Shown: positions 1 through 10,145 of the stretch, piece by piece
Position numbering within the stretch: position 1 is the stretch's first letter
How the letters are laid out: each line of letters opens with the position of its first letter
Translations under genes and position numbers: made by a program
Source: Gnetum montanum
Taxonomy: Eukaryota; Streptophyta; Gnetopsida; Gnetales; Gnetaceae
Reading direction: 5' to 3'
Length of the DNA stretch: 43,359 bases
NCBI GenBank assembly: GCA_015680685.1
Contig: MNCI01014821.1
Location: 38,396 to 81,754 of the forward strand
The notes under the pieces: generated by a model
The model's database searches: none
Told to the model about the DNA's origin: nothing
What the model saw: only the letters and a program-made list of their open reading frames with translations

Positions 1-30
1 TTGCGGCACTGTGCATGTCGCGTCTCATCA
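1..30 (-). repeat. Terminal 30 bp of an Athila-like LTR, cut by window edge
   Basis: The first 30 bases end in CGCGTCTCATCA and match the last bases of the solo LTR at 17659-18712, including the GTGCA(A/T)GTCGCG stretch. It is the right-hand end of an LTR of the GATATCGCG-type family. The strand is inferred from the orientation of the other copies. If an insertion duplication exists, AGCAC at 31-35 would be one copy. Whether this is a solo LTR or the end of a full element cannot be told from here. Confidence 0.8.
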
Positions 31-1229
31 AGCACCAAGATGATGATTTGTCAAATTTTTATTTATGTTGTAACCATTCTTTATAGAGGCTAACAACCTC
101 AAATTTAAAGGAATTTCAAGCAACAAAAGAATTGCTTGGTTATCTTGACTTCACAAAGAATCATCTAATAAAATTTGTATTTTTGGAAAGCTTAGAAAGT
201 TCTCTATAATTTGAAATAAATAAATATTACAAAAGATATTTAGAAGCTAAGGTTATGTTATGCTCTTTCCAATCTATCAAAAAAAAGTAGCAATTCTGTA
301 TACAACTTTGAGAGATGGTAACTTAAAGTTGTTAAGTTTCTTATGCGAAAATTTTAAGTGAACCTTCCCACAAATATCAACTTTCAAATAAATTTAATGT
401 CACATCAAATCATGATATGAAGAGGGAGAAATGACCTAATCATTGACTTTCATTCATTCTAATGAAAATCTAGGATTCAGATAATCAGCCAAATTATAGA
501 GCTAATTTTTCCCAACTCGCAATAGATATTAAATTAAAATTTTAGTTACACATAGCCATCTTTTGTAACTTTCTAATAAATTTGGTATCACTAAAAACTA
601 TGGCAAAATAACTAAGATATTATCGAAATAGTGAATGTCCCCAGTTCTAACTATTTTACTTTCAAATTTGAGTAAATAATGATGAATGATGTTAATGTAT
701 GTTGATGAATTGATGATGAAATAGTCAAATTATTGCTAAAATTATATTGATGATTCCATGATACAAATTTCCAAGAGATGCCTTGGATATATATATGTGA
801 CAAGTGGGGCAATGTTTACTAAAAATAATACAATATAGCCCCAATTACAAAAAAAAAAATCTTAAAAATTAGATATGTATATGGATTGTGGCCAAAATAA
901 CATTACAACTACCCATCAATCTAGAAATTTCTTATATTTTATTAAAATAAATATCTATTGTATTATAAAAACAAAAACATTTTTGTCTTCTACACTAAAA
1001 AGACAACAGATTTTTTATTGAATGTAGCAATTGCAAATTTTGTCAATCAAGCAAGTATAAGTCTAGTTTAATCCATTTTATACAAACCAAAGTATAAGTT
1101 TTAGGTCAATCATAAGTATTGCAAATAATATAATATGTATCATTATGTGGACCATCATAGAAAATCCTGCATTTGAAGTTTTGTTTTATGTTTCAAGGTT
1201 TGTTAAATCCTTTAGTTTTGAGGTTCATA
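31..1229. other. Anonymous AT-rich host DNA, no gene seen
   Basis: Very AT-rich sequence with frequent stops in all frames and no recognisable coding motif, RNA gene or LTR end. It is the left flank into which element A inserted. Its last five bases with 1231-1234 supply the GTCAT target duplication. Confidence 0.6.
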
Positions 1230-1234
1230 GTCAT

Positions 1235-2046
1235 TGATGAGTGGCAAGGTACCCCTACACTCAACCATACGAATACGAGCATGACACGCGTGATCCGGTC
1301 GAACTCCACAGACAGACTAGTTGTGGCATCTAGATAGTTAGCCTTAGGTTGCAGTTCGTTGTCTTCCCACCTAGACTAGTATTAGCTTTGTCACGTATGG
1401 TTTAGTCTAGAGTGAGGTGTATGATGTGTTTCTATGCTAATGCTACTCCTGAGGATAATGGAAAGTAATATTGACTAAGCTAAGAGAGAAAGGGTGAGAG
1501 AGAATCTAGCTAGCCTAAGTGTGATGAGCATCCATTCCTCGATTATCCATACACATCTTGGACTTCATGCAAGACTACCATTGGGATTACCAAGCGCAGA
1601 TCCTAGGTATGCTACTGGGTTACCAAGTAGTCACACTTAAATGCTCGTAATCAATTCGTACTCATTCTACGTTTAACAGGAGTTTAAGGGTGAGAAGGTA
1701 TTCACTAAGAAAGTAGTAAATGATAATTAATTAAATAATTAAGCTAAGTGAATGCTACAATGATGAAGTAATCTCGATCTTTATTTCTGGTCATGTGCAT
1801 GTCCAAGTACGTCACACTCGAATAAAGGATGTCGTACAATTACAATCACCACACTGCAGGCATACACTAGGAGGAAAAGGGTTGAGAGAAAGAAATTAAA
1901 TACTTAACTAAGAATTGAAAAACTAACTACTAACTCTCTCCTATCGGATTTTCTACCTCTTATTTATAGATGAGGAGACAGGCTACGATATCGCATATGC
2001 GATATCACATACGTGATATCGCAGTGGACAAAATTGCGACTCATCA
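1235..2046 (-). repeat. 3' LTR of element A
   Basis: Near-identical partner of 8851-9663. It contains the GATATC palindromes at its right end (about 1988-2025), a CTATAAATAAG box on the minus strand near 1960-1972, an AATAAA signal on the minus strand near 1777-1785, and one U5 hairpin module. That module has outer arms ATGAG 1524-1528 / CTCAT 1661-1665 and inner arms GATTA 1541-1545 / TAATC 1648-1652. Confidence 0.93.
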
Positions 2047-2058
2047 TACCCCCACGAC
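2047..2058 (-). promoter_or_regulatory. Polypurine tract of element A
   Basis: The sense strand reads GTCGTGGGGGTA directly before the 3' LTR. The same place in B, C and G carries the related sequences ATCATGAGAGTA, TTACGGGTA and GTCATGGGGGTA. It is the expected primer for plus-strand DNA synthesis. A conserved small hairpin (AACTC, 6 nt, GAGTT) lies just upstream in A and G. Confidence 0.75.
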
Positions 2059-2211
2059 TGAATAAAAACTCGTCCTTGAGTTATAGTGCTTACATAGTGG
2101 ATAGGTATGGGATTATTAAATGGTGAGAATGGGTCTATGCCGTAGTGTGGAATGAAAACAAAATTGAGATACAACATAAAGAAAATTCTACAACTACAAA
2201 ATTAGTGGAAC

Positions 2212-4999
2212 TCATGTAGTTCCTGGTGGTGGTGGCTCCTCCATAGGTGCTTTCCCCTTGTCTTGTGCTCCAAGTCTCGAGGCTTGAAGGCGTTGAAGTA
2301 TGGATTGGAGTTTCTCCTCTTTGGTCTAGGGATCCTGTACCGTCCATGCTAATGTTTCGATGTTTGATGGAGTCAGCACCTCCCATGGGCAGGGTAGTTG
2401 CAGAAACATTTGATTTGCCTTGACATACTAGGCTGCAAATACCCGTCGTTCCTCCTTGTAGGCTCTGGCTTTATCTTTGTATTCTTGGAAATTTGCAAGC
2501 CGTCAAGCCAAATCCATTGCGATACCTTTTTGTCCTTGGTAGCTTGCTTTCACCACCTCAAGTTCAAAATTTGCGATCTCCATTTTTTTCAATAACTTAT
2601 TGCGTTCCATAAATTCTGTTTCATATTTGATGTAGGTGGTAGCTATTGTTGCTCGAGATCTATTCTCAGGCATCTTGCTGTTAACATGGCAAGGTTGGCA
2701 TACCGCAGGTTTGCCAACTCCATGTATTCTGTAAGATCTTAATTTGTAGATCTCGGTTCTTAACTTCCACCTAGTGGGCTAAGGCATATGTGTCCAATAT
2801 GGCCCGCCAGTCAGTGTGTTGAGCACTAATAGTGTTGATGTGGGCCTTGGCCACATGGATCTCCTCCTCAAGGATCTGTTTGTATATCCCCACCTTGTCT
2901 TGGAAATGATCCTTTAGCTTTTCATGTCATTTAGCCTCATTTTTCCATGCACTTATTTTGATAGTTGTCTTTTGACGAATTACACGTACCTCCTCCATTG
3001 AGAGGATTCGGTTCTCCCTGGCTAAACGGCTCATGTCTTGGTTGACCCAGATGAATTGTTCTCGCAACTGATGAAAGTGTTCTTCGAGAACATTCTTTTG
3101 CTTCTCTAAGGAGGTTAACCGAAAGTTGTCGGCAACAAGTTGCCTATTTTCTTCTTGTAAGGCCTTGAGTGCCTTGTTATGCGCATGAGTTTGCGCCTGT
3201 GCTACAGAGGCATCCCAAACAGCCTTCTCTTTTTCTTCAGCCACCTTTTTATTCTCCGTTAGTAGTTTGGTTAGTTGCTCAATTTTGAAATTGTCCAGCT
3301 GGTCTTCAGAAACAAATTGCAAAGGGTTCCATTGTGCTGCTTGTAGGGCCACAATTTGTTCTTGCAATTTTTGCACTTTTGCTTCAGCATGCTCGGTCCT
3401 CACTTCTGTTAAGACCAGCTTCCCCTTAGTGGAAATGAGGTCTAATTGAATTGCTGTAACATCTTGAGGGATGTCAAATAGGGACATCATTACTTATCCT
3501 ATTTGTAGCAATCGATCAAGCACATCCTCATGTTCCGCAGGAGTCATTGACGTTCTGGCCAAAGTTTAAGCATCTCGTGCTCCCGTGAGATCTGTCGATG
3601 GTACAACAGGTACATTGAATGATTCTTTAATGTGGTCTACGACCACTTATGCAGCCTCCACTGCATCCTGGTGTTGCATGACCACCACTATATCCCCTTC
3701 ACCAGTTTCTAATTGCACTTGGAAAGATGCAATGTTTCCTGAGATCTGTTGTGACCAAATACTTTTCCCTCCTCCTATATGGATGGATACTTCACCCCTT
3801 GTATGGTCCAAAGAAACTGTGGGTTGTATGACATCATCAATGATGCGAAAGAGATTTGTGTCATCACGACTTCCCTAACTGACTGTCTCAGCAATGGCCC
3901 TTAGGTGGCTCATCGATGGTCTGTAATCTTGCGGCGGCGGCAGTTGATCCTGGCCCATGCTAGGGCCTACTTCCTATTGTGGGCTAGGTCCCATACTTGG
4001 AGGTTGGATGGGTCTTGCAAGTTGAATTGCAGTTGGCCCTATCGTCTGTTCTTGTTCTTGTTTTGGCCTTAGTTTCTCACTAGTGATTTTCCTTGCTGCT
4101 AGTGGCTTTAACAGTTCAGCATATGAAGCATTTTGGGCTTTTCGGAGGACATCATTAGTGTATCCTCTGATACCAGCATGCCAGCATAGCTTCTTGATAA
4201 GGCAAGGGAAGGGCAACACCATCTTCACTGTCTTCTGTTGCTCGAACCACCTCAAGATCTCTGAAAGGTATAGATGAAGCAGGTTAGCATTAACCTTCTC
4301 CATTAGCACTGCATAACCTCTTACCGCATATGTTGAGATTCTTTTTAAGCCCTTCATGGGGAAGAGGTGATACGTTCCAATTTTGAAATGGATTCGCTCT
4401 TCCATCGTTAACTCTCCAAATGTCTTATCCCTGCCATATGCCCTTTCCAACCAAACTCATCGCACATCAGGGTTTGAACAGGTAGACAACTGAGCAACCA
4501 TGGGCCTTGTATTCGGAAGGTTTAATACTTACGAAATGGCCTGCATGGAGAAATTGACTATCACACCACAAATATTAATGGTGGTGCCTTGTTCTTTGTT
4601 ATGCCATAATTAGTACGTTTCCCCTAGGTACCAGGCACCACTTTCAGAGAGGGTAGGCCATAAAGGAGACCCTTTGAGGTGATCCTTAACAAGCTCGGGA
4701 GTGAACTCTGCGAAAGATTAAAAATTTAATTCCATAATCATCGTAGTGAATGTGGACCTTTTGTGGATAGCCTAAACACAATCTTGGGGCAACGTGAGGT
4801 GTTGTCCCTATTCAAGCGCTACAACAGCTCCTCCTTCTGCCTACCTAGACTATACGGTAGGAGGGTCCTCTTGATGAATGCTAAATGATTGTTCCTCCTG
4901 TTCTGCATGTTGTCCCGCAAGGACTTGCTCTTCGCCTCTCCTAGGTCGTTTACTTCCACCTTGAGTGGGACCTTTCTGTTGCCCACGTTTCAGGGCCAT
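2212..4999 (-). pseudogene. ORF2 of element A: plant-transposon-domain and coiled-coil protein, decayed
   Basis: Starts at ATG 4999 (MALKRGQQKG), directly after a splice-acceptor-like AG, and ends GKAPMEEPPPPGTT at 2212, about 929 codons. One frame is kept from 4999 to about 2927, broken only by in-frame stops. The C-terminal part (about 2740-2212) is in another frame, so there is one frameshift. The N-terminal 30 residues are basic. Residues about 85-290 (4750-4130) resemble the 'putative plant transposon protein' family, with NANLLHLYLSEIL followed by LPFPCLIKKLCWHAGI. Then come Pro/Gln-rich linkers and long coiled coils (about 3430-2940 and 2740-2500) rich in Glu, Lys, Leu and Gln. No transmembrane segment is evident, so the env-like position does not make it an envelope. 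Function unknown. C and B carry homologues in the same place. Confidence 0.7.
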
Positions 5000-5028
5000 C
5001 TGCAATCACACGAGGCCAAGCGTTAGTA
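5000..5028 (-). promoter_or_regulatory. Splice branch site and acceptor against the ORF2 start (element A)
   Basis: On the minus strand TACTAAC (5028-5022) is followed about 20 nt later by TGATTGCAG, whose AG (5001-5000) abuts the ATG of ORF2. Branch consensus, spacing and acceptor all fit a plant 3' splice site. Element B has TTCTAAT and GATTGTAG in the same register before its ORF2 ATG. This suggests ORF2 is translated from a spliced message. The donor was not identified. Confidence 0.6.
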
Positions 5029-6734
5029 AGGTTTTTACCAAAGTTAAGTTATACCTTACTACTTGCCTTCATTAATTAATTTTTTTTATTTCCATGTGAT
5101 GTTTCTCGAAAGATTATGATAGTGAGTCCATTACTTAGGTGGTTTTCCAATTTTAGTTTCCTGGTGTACCTAAGGGGATGAAATGATTTTTGATACATTT
5201 TATTCTTAATTTTTACAACTAATTACCCTGGCTAATGTCCTTTGGGTGATGAAAAATTCTAAAAAATTTATGTGCTATTTGGCGTATGNACAATACATCG
5301 CGTACGCAATATCGCTTACGATACATCGCGTACGTGATATCGTGACCCTAGTGATATTGCCACAACAATAAAAATACTAAATTTTTAAAGGTTTTCTGGA
5401 AATGAACATTGTAAAATTAGGACATTAAGCTATGGTAAGAAAATTCTAGGGTAATTTAACTTGTTTTAAAGGCACAAATAATGATATGTGGGTGGACTGA
5501 AGCAATAAGGCCTCAGGTGGTAAGTGAGAGAAAAAGGCCATGTAATGGTACATAGGAACGTTGATTCAAAGGGATAGTAATAAGGGAAAGAATGTTATGA
5601 AAAATAGGTTGAGGGTAAGAAATGATGTGTGTGAGCTATGTCATAAGTGCAAATTACAAAAACTACGCAAGTGGGTCCTCCTCATAGCAGGTTCCAACCT
5701 ATGATGCCCTTGCGTAACCACACTTAAAAGTGTCTGTGGGTACTCGAAGGGTTAAATGTAATCCACACTGATTCCACAAAACACACACATGTAAATATCA
5801 CCAAAATGAGGTAAGAATTCTACGTTACACACGACATGAGTTACAATTATACGAATAGTGAGATGAGATGAACTATAGAAGGGATTGTAGGGATTGGGAC
5901 ATGAGGTAACTGACTTAGGGCACAATGAATCCTGTGTGTGAAGCATGATTAATGTGTCATTAACCCATTGTTCCAAGATCAGGACCAAGTCCATTCCTTT
6001 GATCAGTGACATCACATTATTTCATCCCATGATAAGCAATTATGAGAGTACCATAACAACAAGGCATACGATCACTTGGCTTTTTATTCAAGGGAGGAGT
6101 GATTTTTGTTTTGTGGCACTTTTTTTTCTCTTCTTTTCTTTTTCGATTGTTGAATCCAGAGAAGCCACCAACCTTTAGGCATGGGTGCATGTATTTCCAG
6201 TGGGACCCCCTAGAACAACATTGGATTTTTGAGTACCCTTTTGATTACTCTTACTCCCATTTTTTGTTAGATCTACAAGGATCTTAGTACAACTATGTTG
6301 CATGATAATTCTCATAGATGTCACCAAAGAGAATCCATGAGTCCCCTTGATGTCACACCCTAATCATTCCCTCTTGGTCCATCCTTCTTCATTCTAGGTA
6401 CAAAGAACATAAAATTAATTTTAAGTTTCAAGGATGTCAAGAATATCACTGTACCCTCAAACAAAACATCTTATTTGTAGAGTGGATGAGTGGGTGTAAT
6501 GGGCTCATTGTCCACATAATTGATCACTCGAGACTTGATAACATAGAACATACCTCAACCAATGATCCACATAAGTGTTTTATTTGTAGATGAGATTACT
6601 TACAAAAGCATAAAAATACAAAAAGACAAAATGATAAAACAAGAAATTGAAAACCGAAAAACTAGAAAACAAAACAAAAAAAAAAAGTTGTAAAATTAAA
6701 GAAAATAAAAAGTGGTTATTAACCCTGCTTGTTA
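5029..6734 (-). other. Non-coding spacer of element A between gag and ORF2
   Basis: No coding frame with family similarity. It holds a palindrome cluster at about 5291-5343, an ambiguous base at 5289, stretches shared with the spacer of B (for example the 'cccatagcaggctctaaccc'-type segment near 5680-5720 and 22555-22580), and an A-rich tract at about 6592-6717 that is T-rich in the sense strand. The same T-rich tract follows gag or pol in B, C and D. In intact relatives this spacer lies between pol and ORF2. Confidence 0.65.
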
Positions 6735-8720
6735 CTAGAATGGGGGATATCCCTCATAACTAAACATTTGAGGATGGTAAGGATTAATAAATGAAAGATG
6801 AGGATCCTTGTATGTTGGAAACATTGAAACTTGGTCATTCCTACCCCATTGGGGTTCACACACTTGATTGTAGTAAGAATAGTGGGGCAATTTATGAGAT
6901 GTGGTTCTTGGGTAAAGAGTTGACCCACTATGATGTTTGTGACCATTAGATGGTATGCAAGGATCAGGACGTTGCCTTCCATGCTTGTGTTCATTGGGTC
7001 ATATGGTTGTTGGAGTGTTAATTGGTGGCCCTGATGAAGTAACATGAGGTGTTGGGTTTGAAGATAAGTGTGCACCACAGTGTTGAACTTGTGCTGAGTT
7101 AGAAGATGCAGTGGCCTTGGAATTGGGTTGTCCCTTCCTAGGATCACTTCTAAAGAAGGGACACCTTCGATGTTGCTGAGGTCTCTCACTGTTGTTGGCA
7201 ATATTAGCACAAGTAACGTTCATGGGTTGTTGTTGTGGTGTAAATATGTTAGGAATAGTTGGTGGCGATGTAGAAGGAGGGAAAGGATGAGAATGTTGAA
7301 AATTAGGAGAACTATGTGGTACACAAGGCGGTGGTTGTGTTGAGGACATGGGTTGATAGTATTGAGGAGAATAGTAATGCGGTGAGATAGAGTGTGTTGG
7401 CCTAGTTGGAGAAACAGGGTATTAGACTAGATAAGCATTTGGATTTGGATGATATGAAGGGTGTCTCCAGTTTAAGGGTGGTTTCCCCCACGACTGGAAT
7501 TTTTGCCACTGTGATCGAACATAGTATCTCTGTACGAACTCTGGATGTAACGTGTTTCCCCAATGCTCATATAAATGTAACAAGATTGGGCATTGGCCCT
7601 TGGGGTGATTGTACAGGCAAATGTTACGTTCATACGTGTGATTGGCAGTTGAGCTCTTATTTTTCTTATCCCTTCTTCCCGATTTTCTACTGAAACTTTG
7701 TCCTGCTTCTTGGGTTTTCAAAACTCTATCTCCAATGATATCAATAAATTCTCCACACTTTTTATGTGTCCATTCCAACATCTTATTGATCTTTGCCTTG
7801 ACTTCCTCTAACAATTGTTGTACTGGCAAAGATGGTTCTTCCACCTTGAGATTGGTTGATTTCTCTTTTTTGTGATTATGGACCTTTGTTAAGTTGAGAT
7901 TTTGGTCTTGTTGATGTTTTTCAACACTCTCCCATCTAACCATTTCTCCTTCTTCTTTTGCTACCTGCTTGATAAGCTCTTGGACTTGATGGGTTTGTAT
8001 TTCATATAGTTGACCTTGGGCATACATTCCTAAGGTCTCTCTTGTTTCATCACGAAGCCCATCAATGATATGGTACATTAGCCTTTCCTCAGAAAACTTA
8101 TGGCCTAGACAATTATTTAATAGTGCATAATATCTTTCTAGGGCCATGTCCAAGGGTTCATGTTATGCTTGTTTCCACCCTTGGATTTGTTTCCTCAAGG
8201 CTGACACTCTTGTGTAGATTTGATATCTTTCGTTAAAGAGTTCTACCATTGTTGGCCAGCATCGTATTGAATTTGGTTTTAATGATTTATACCATACTTT
8301 TGCTTGGCCAACGAGTGTCATAGGAAAGAGCTTGAGTTTTTGCCAACTGTTATCAATGTTGTTCCATGTGCAGGCATCGTAGAAGGCTTGTAAATGTTGT
8401 TGTGGATCTAAGTCATAGCCTCTTGAAAAATTGGGAAAGTTGTTTAAATCAAGCCTAGGTAGACAGCTCTCTTTACGATGCTTATGGGAGATTTGAACAG
8501 CCTCTTGTATTTGGGTTAGGCTTGTAGTGGCTAGTAGGGGTTCATCGTCCTTGGGTAAGTTATGCTTTCGTGCGTTGGGACGATGTTACCTTCGTTCATG
8601 TTTATAAGAAATCCCCACTTCAGGTTGTGTACTCCAATCTTCATTGTCATATAATTCATTGGTTCTCCAATGAACTTCCTCACTAGGTGTGGCATTATTA
8701 TAGTCTTGTAGGAGAGGCAT
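6735..8720 (-). pseudogene. gag: gag of element A, decayed by in-frame stops
   Basis: Capsid precursor of the retrotransposon, which would form the cytoplasmic particle around genomic RNA. ATG 8720 (MPLLQDYNNATPSEE) to TAG 6735, about 661 codons in one frame, broken by stops near 8588, 8163, 7422 and 6999. Residues about 90-290 match the plant gag core (LFPMTLVGQAKVWYKSL, then LMYHIIDGL and RETLGMYAQGQ). A helical Lys/Glu region follows. Near residues 365-378 comes NICLYNHPKGQC, which aligned with B and E points to a zinc-knuckle-like C-x2-C-x3-H-x4-C with its first Cys lost. The tail is Pro/Ser/Tyr-rich. The usual protease and pol do not follow. The long single frame with only point stops suggests fairly recent activity. 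Confidence 0.82.
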
Positions 8721-8831
8721 GGTTGTGAAATTTTGTGTGACTTTTTATAATTATTTTTTTCGTAAAAGATATATCGTTAAGTCTTGTACAGCGACCTTGT
8801 ATGATATAACTAATCTAGATAACTAGCACCG

Positions 8832-8849
8832 TCCCTGGCAACGATGCCA
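8832..8849 (-). promoter_or_regulatory. Primer binding site of element A (tRNA-Asp type)
   Basis: Sense TGGCATCGTTGCCAGGGA, one base from the 5' LTR. Against the complement of the 3' end of plant tRNA-Asp (TGGCGCCGTTGCCGGGGA, from general knowledge) it matches 15 of 18, and all three differences are G-to-A or C-to-T. Use of tRNA-Asp is typical of Athila elements. Confidence 0.8.
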
Positions 8850-8850
8850 A

Positions 8851-9663
8851 TGATGAGTGGCGAGGTACCCCTACACTCAACCATACGAATACGAGCGTTG
8901 CATGCGCAATCCGGTCGAACTCCGCAGACGGACTAGTTGTGGCATCTAGATAGTTAGCCTTAGGTTGCAGTTAGCTATCTTCCCACCTAGACTAGTATTA
9001 GCTTTGTCACGTATGGTTTAGTCTAGAGTGAGGTGTATGATGTATTTCTATGCTAATGCTACTCTTGAGGACAATGGAAAGTAATATTGACTAAGCTAAG
9101 AGAGAAAGGGTGAGAGAGAATCTAGCTAGCCTAAGTGCGATGAGCATCCGTTTCTTGATTATCTGTATACATCTTGGACTTTGTGCACTAATACCACTGG
9201 GATTACCAAGCGTAGATCCTAGGTACGCTACTGGGTTACCAAGTAGTCACACTTAAATGCTCGTAATCAAGTCATACTCATTACACGTTTAATAGGAGTT
9301 TAAGGGTGAGAAGGTATTCACTAAGAAAGTAGTAAATGACAATTAATTAAATAATTAAGCTAAGTGAATGCTACAATGATGAAGTAATCTTGATCTTTAT
9401 TTCTGGTCATGTGCATGTCCAAATACGTCACACTCAAATAAAGGATGCCATACAATTACAATCACCACACTGTGGGCATACACTGGGAGGAAAAGGGTTG
9501 AGAGAAAGAAATTAAACACTTAACTAAGAACTAAAAAACTAACTACTAACTCCCTCCTATCGGAACTGTCTACCTCTTATTTATAGATGAGGAGACAGGC
9601 TGCGATATCACATACGCGATATCACATACGTGATATCGCGGTGGAAAAAATTGTGACTCATCA
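8851..9663 (-). repeat. 5' LTR of element A
   Basis: TGATGAG...CTCATCA. Read on the minus strand: GATATC palindromes (about 9602-9641), TATA box CTATAAATAAG (9586-9576), AATAAA (9401-9396), then a long U5. The U5 hairpin module here has an inner stem CTTGATTA 9154-9161 / TAATCAAG 9264-9271 (8 bp perfect) and an outer stem ATGAG 9140-9144 / CTCAT 9277-9281. U3 is only about 0.1 kb and U5 about 0.5 kb. Confidence 0.93.
9576..9586 (-). promoter_or_regulatory. TATA box in the 5' LTR of element A
   Basis: CTATAAATAAG on the minus strand, followed downstream by the AATAAA at 9401-9396. The same box is found at 10945-10935, 18613-18603 and 43166-43156 in the related LTRs and near 21367-21357 in the 3' LTR of B. 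Position and conservation fit the start of R about 30 bp downstream. Confidence 0.7.
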
Positions 9664-9668
9664 GTCAT

Positions 9669-10140
9669 GTAATGTTGGAAAGTCATGTTATGTTAAGGAC
9701 TTTATGTAATATGAGGACATTTACACATTTGGAATGAAGGGTCATTGATCATTCATGTAGGCCTCATGTCATTTGAAGCAACTTTAGGCCCTTCAAAAGC
9801 AATAAAAAGACGTTTTTCCTTTATTATAAACTTGATGAGAGCCCTTTTCTCTATTATGAAGATAAACAGAAGAAGAGAAGTATGTTGGTGGTTGATTAAG
9901 TTTTTGTGTATTTTTCTTTTCTTGTTTTTGCATTAATGTAGCAACTTATTCTCACAATCAAGTGAAAACCCTCACGAAGTCTCTTATCCATAATTCTTTC
10001 AATTTGTAAATTCCATTCTTACCTATTCTTACATTAAATTTCTCATGTTCTTATGAGTTTTATATAATTTCATAAGTTTTCTTACTTTTCTGTAGCTCTT
10101 TCAATTATCTCAATGTTTACTTTATTTTAATTCTTCATTC
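9669..10140. other. Host DNA between element A and solo LTR 1
   Basis: AT-rich. A short open frame at 9745-9936 has no recognisable content. It joins 1229 if element A is removed (...ttcatagtcat|gtaatgttgg...). I see no gene. Confidence 0.55.
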
Positions 10141-10145
10141 AAGCT

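Larger units (their letters stand above)
1235..9663 (-). mobile_element. Element A: non-autonomous Athila-like LTR retrotransposon (gag + ORF2, no pol)
   Basis: Complete insertion of 8.4 kb flanked by a perfect 5 bp target duplication GTCAT (1230-1234 and 9664-9668). LTRs of 812 and 813 bp begin TGATGAG and end CTCATCA. A tRNA-Asp-like PBS lies against the right LTR and a G-rich polypurine tract against the left one, so the element reads on the minus strand. In sense order it carries gag (8720-6735), a non-coding spacer with a T-rich tract, and ORF2 (4999-2212). No protease, RT, RNase H or integrase motif is present between gag and the spacer, although related elements in this window have pol there. 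By eye the two LTRs differ at roughly 5-7% of sites over their first 400 bases, mostly C/T and G/A changes. It would have needed enzymes in trans to move. Confidence 0.92.

Noticed and set aside
2135-2386. An 83-residue frame extending ORF2 of element A to 2135
   Set aside because: The coiled-coil and Pro-rich end that aligns with element C lies in another frame and stops at 2212, so this is a shadow frame.
9745-9936. Small open frame in the host DNA
   Set aside because: Low-complexity, hydrophobic end, no homologue recognised and no supporting gene signals.
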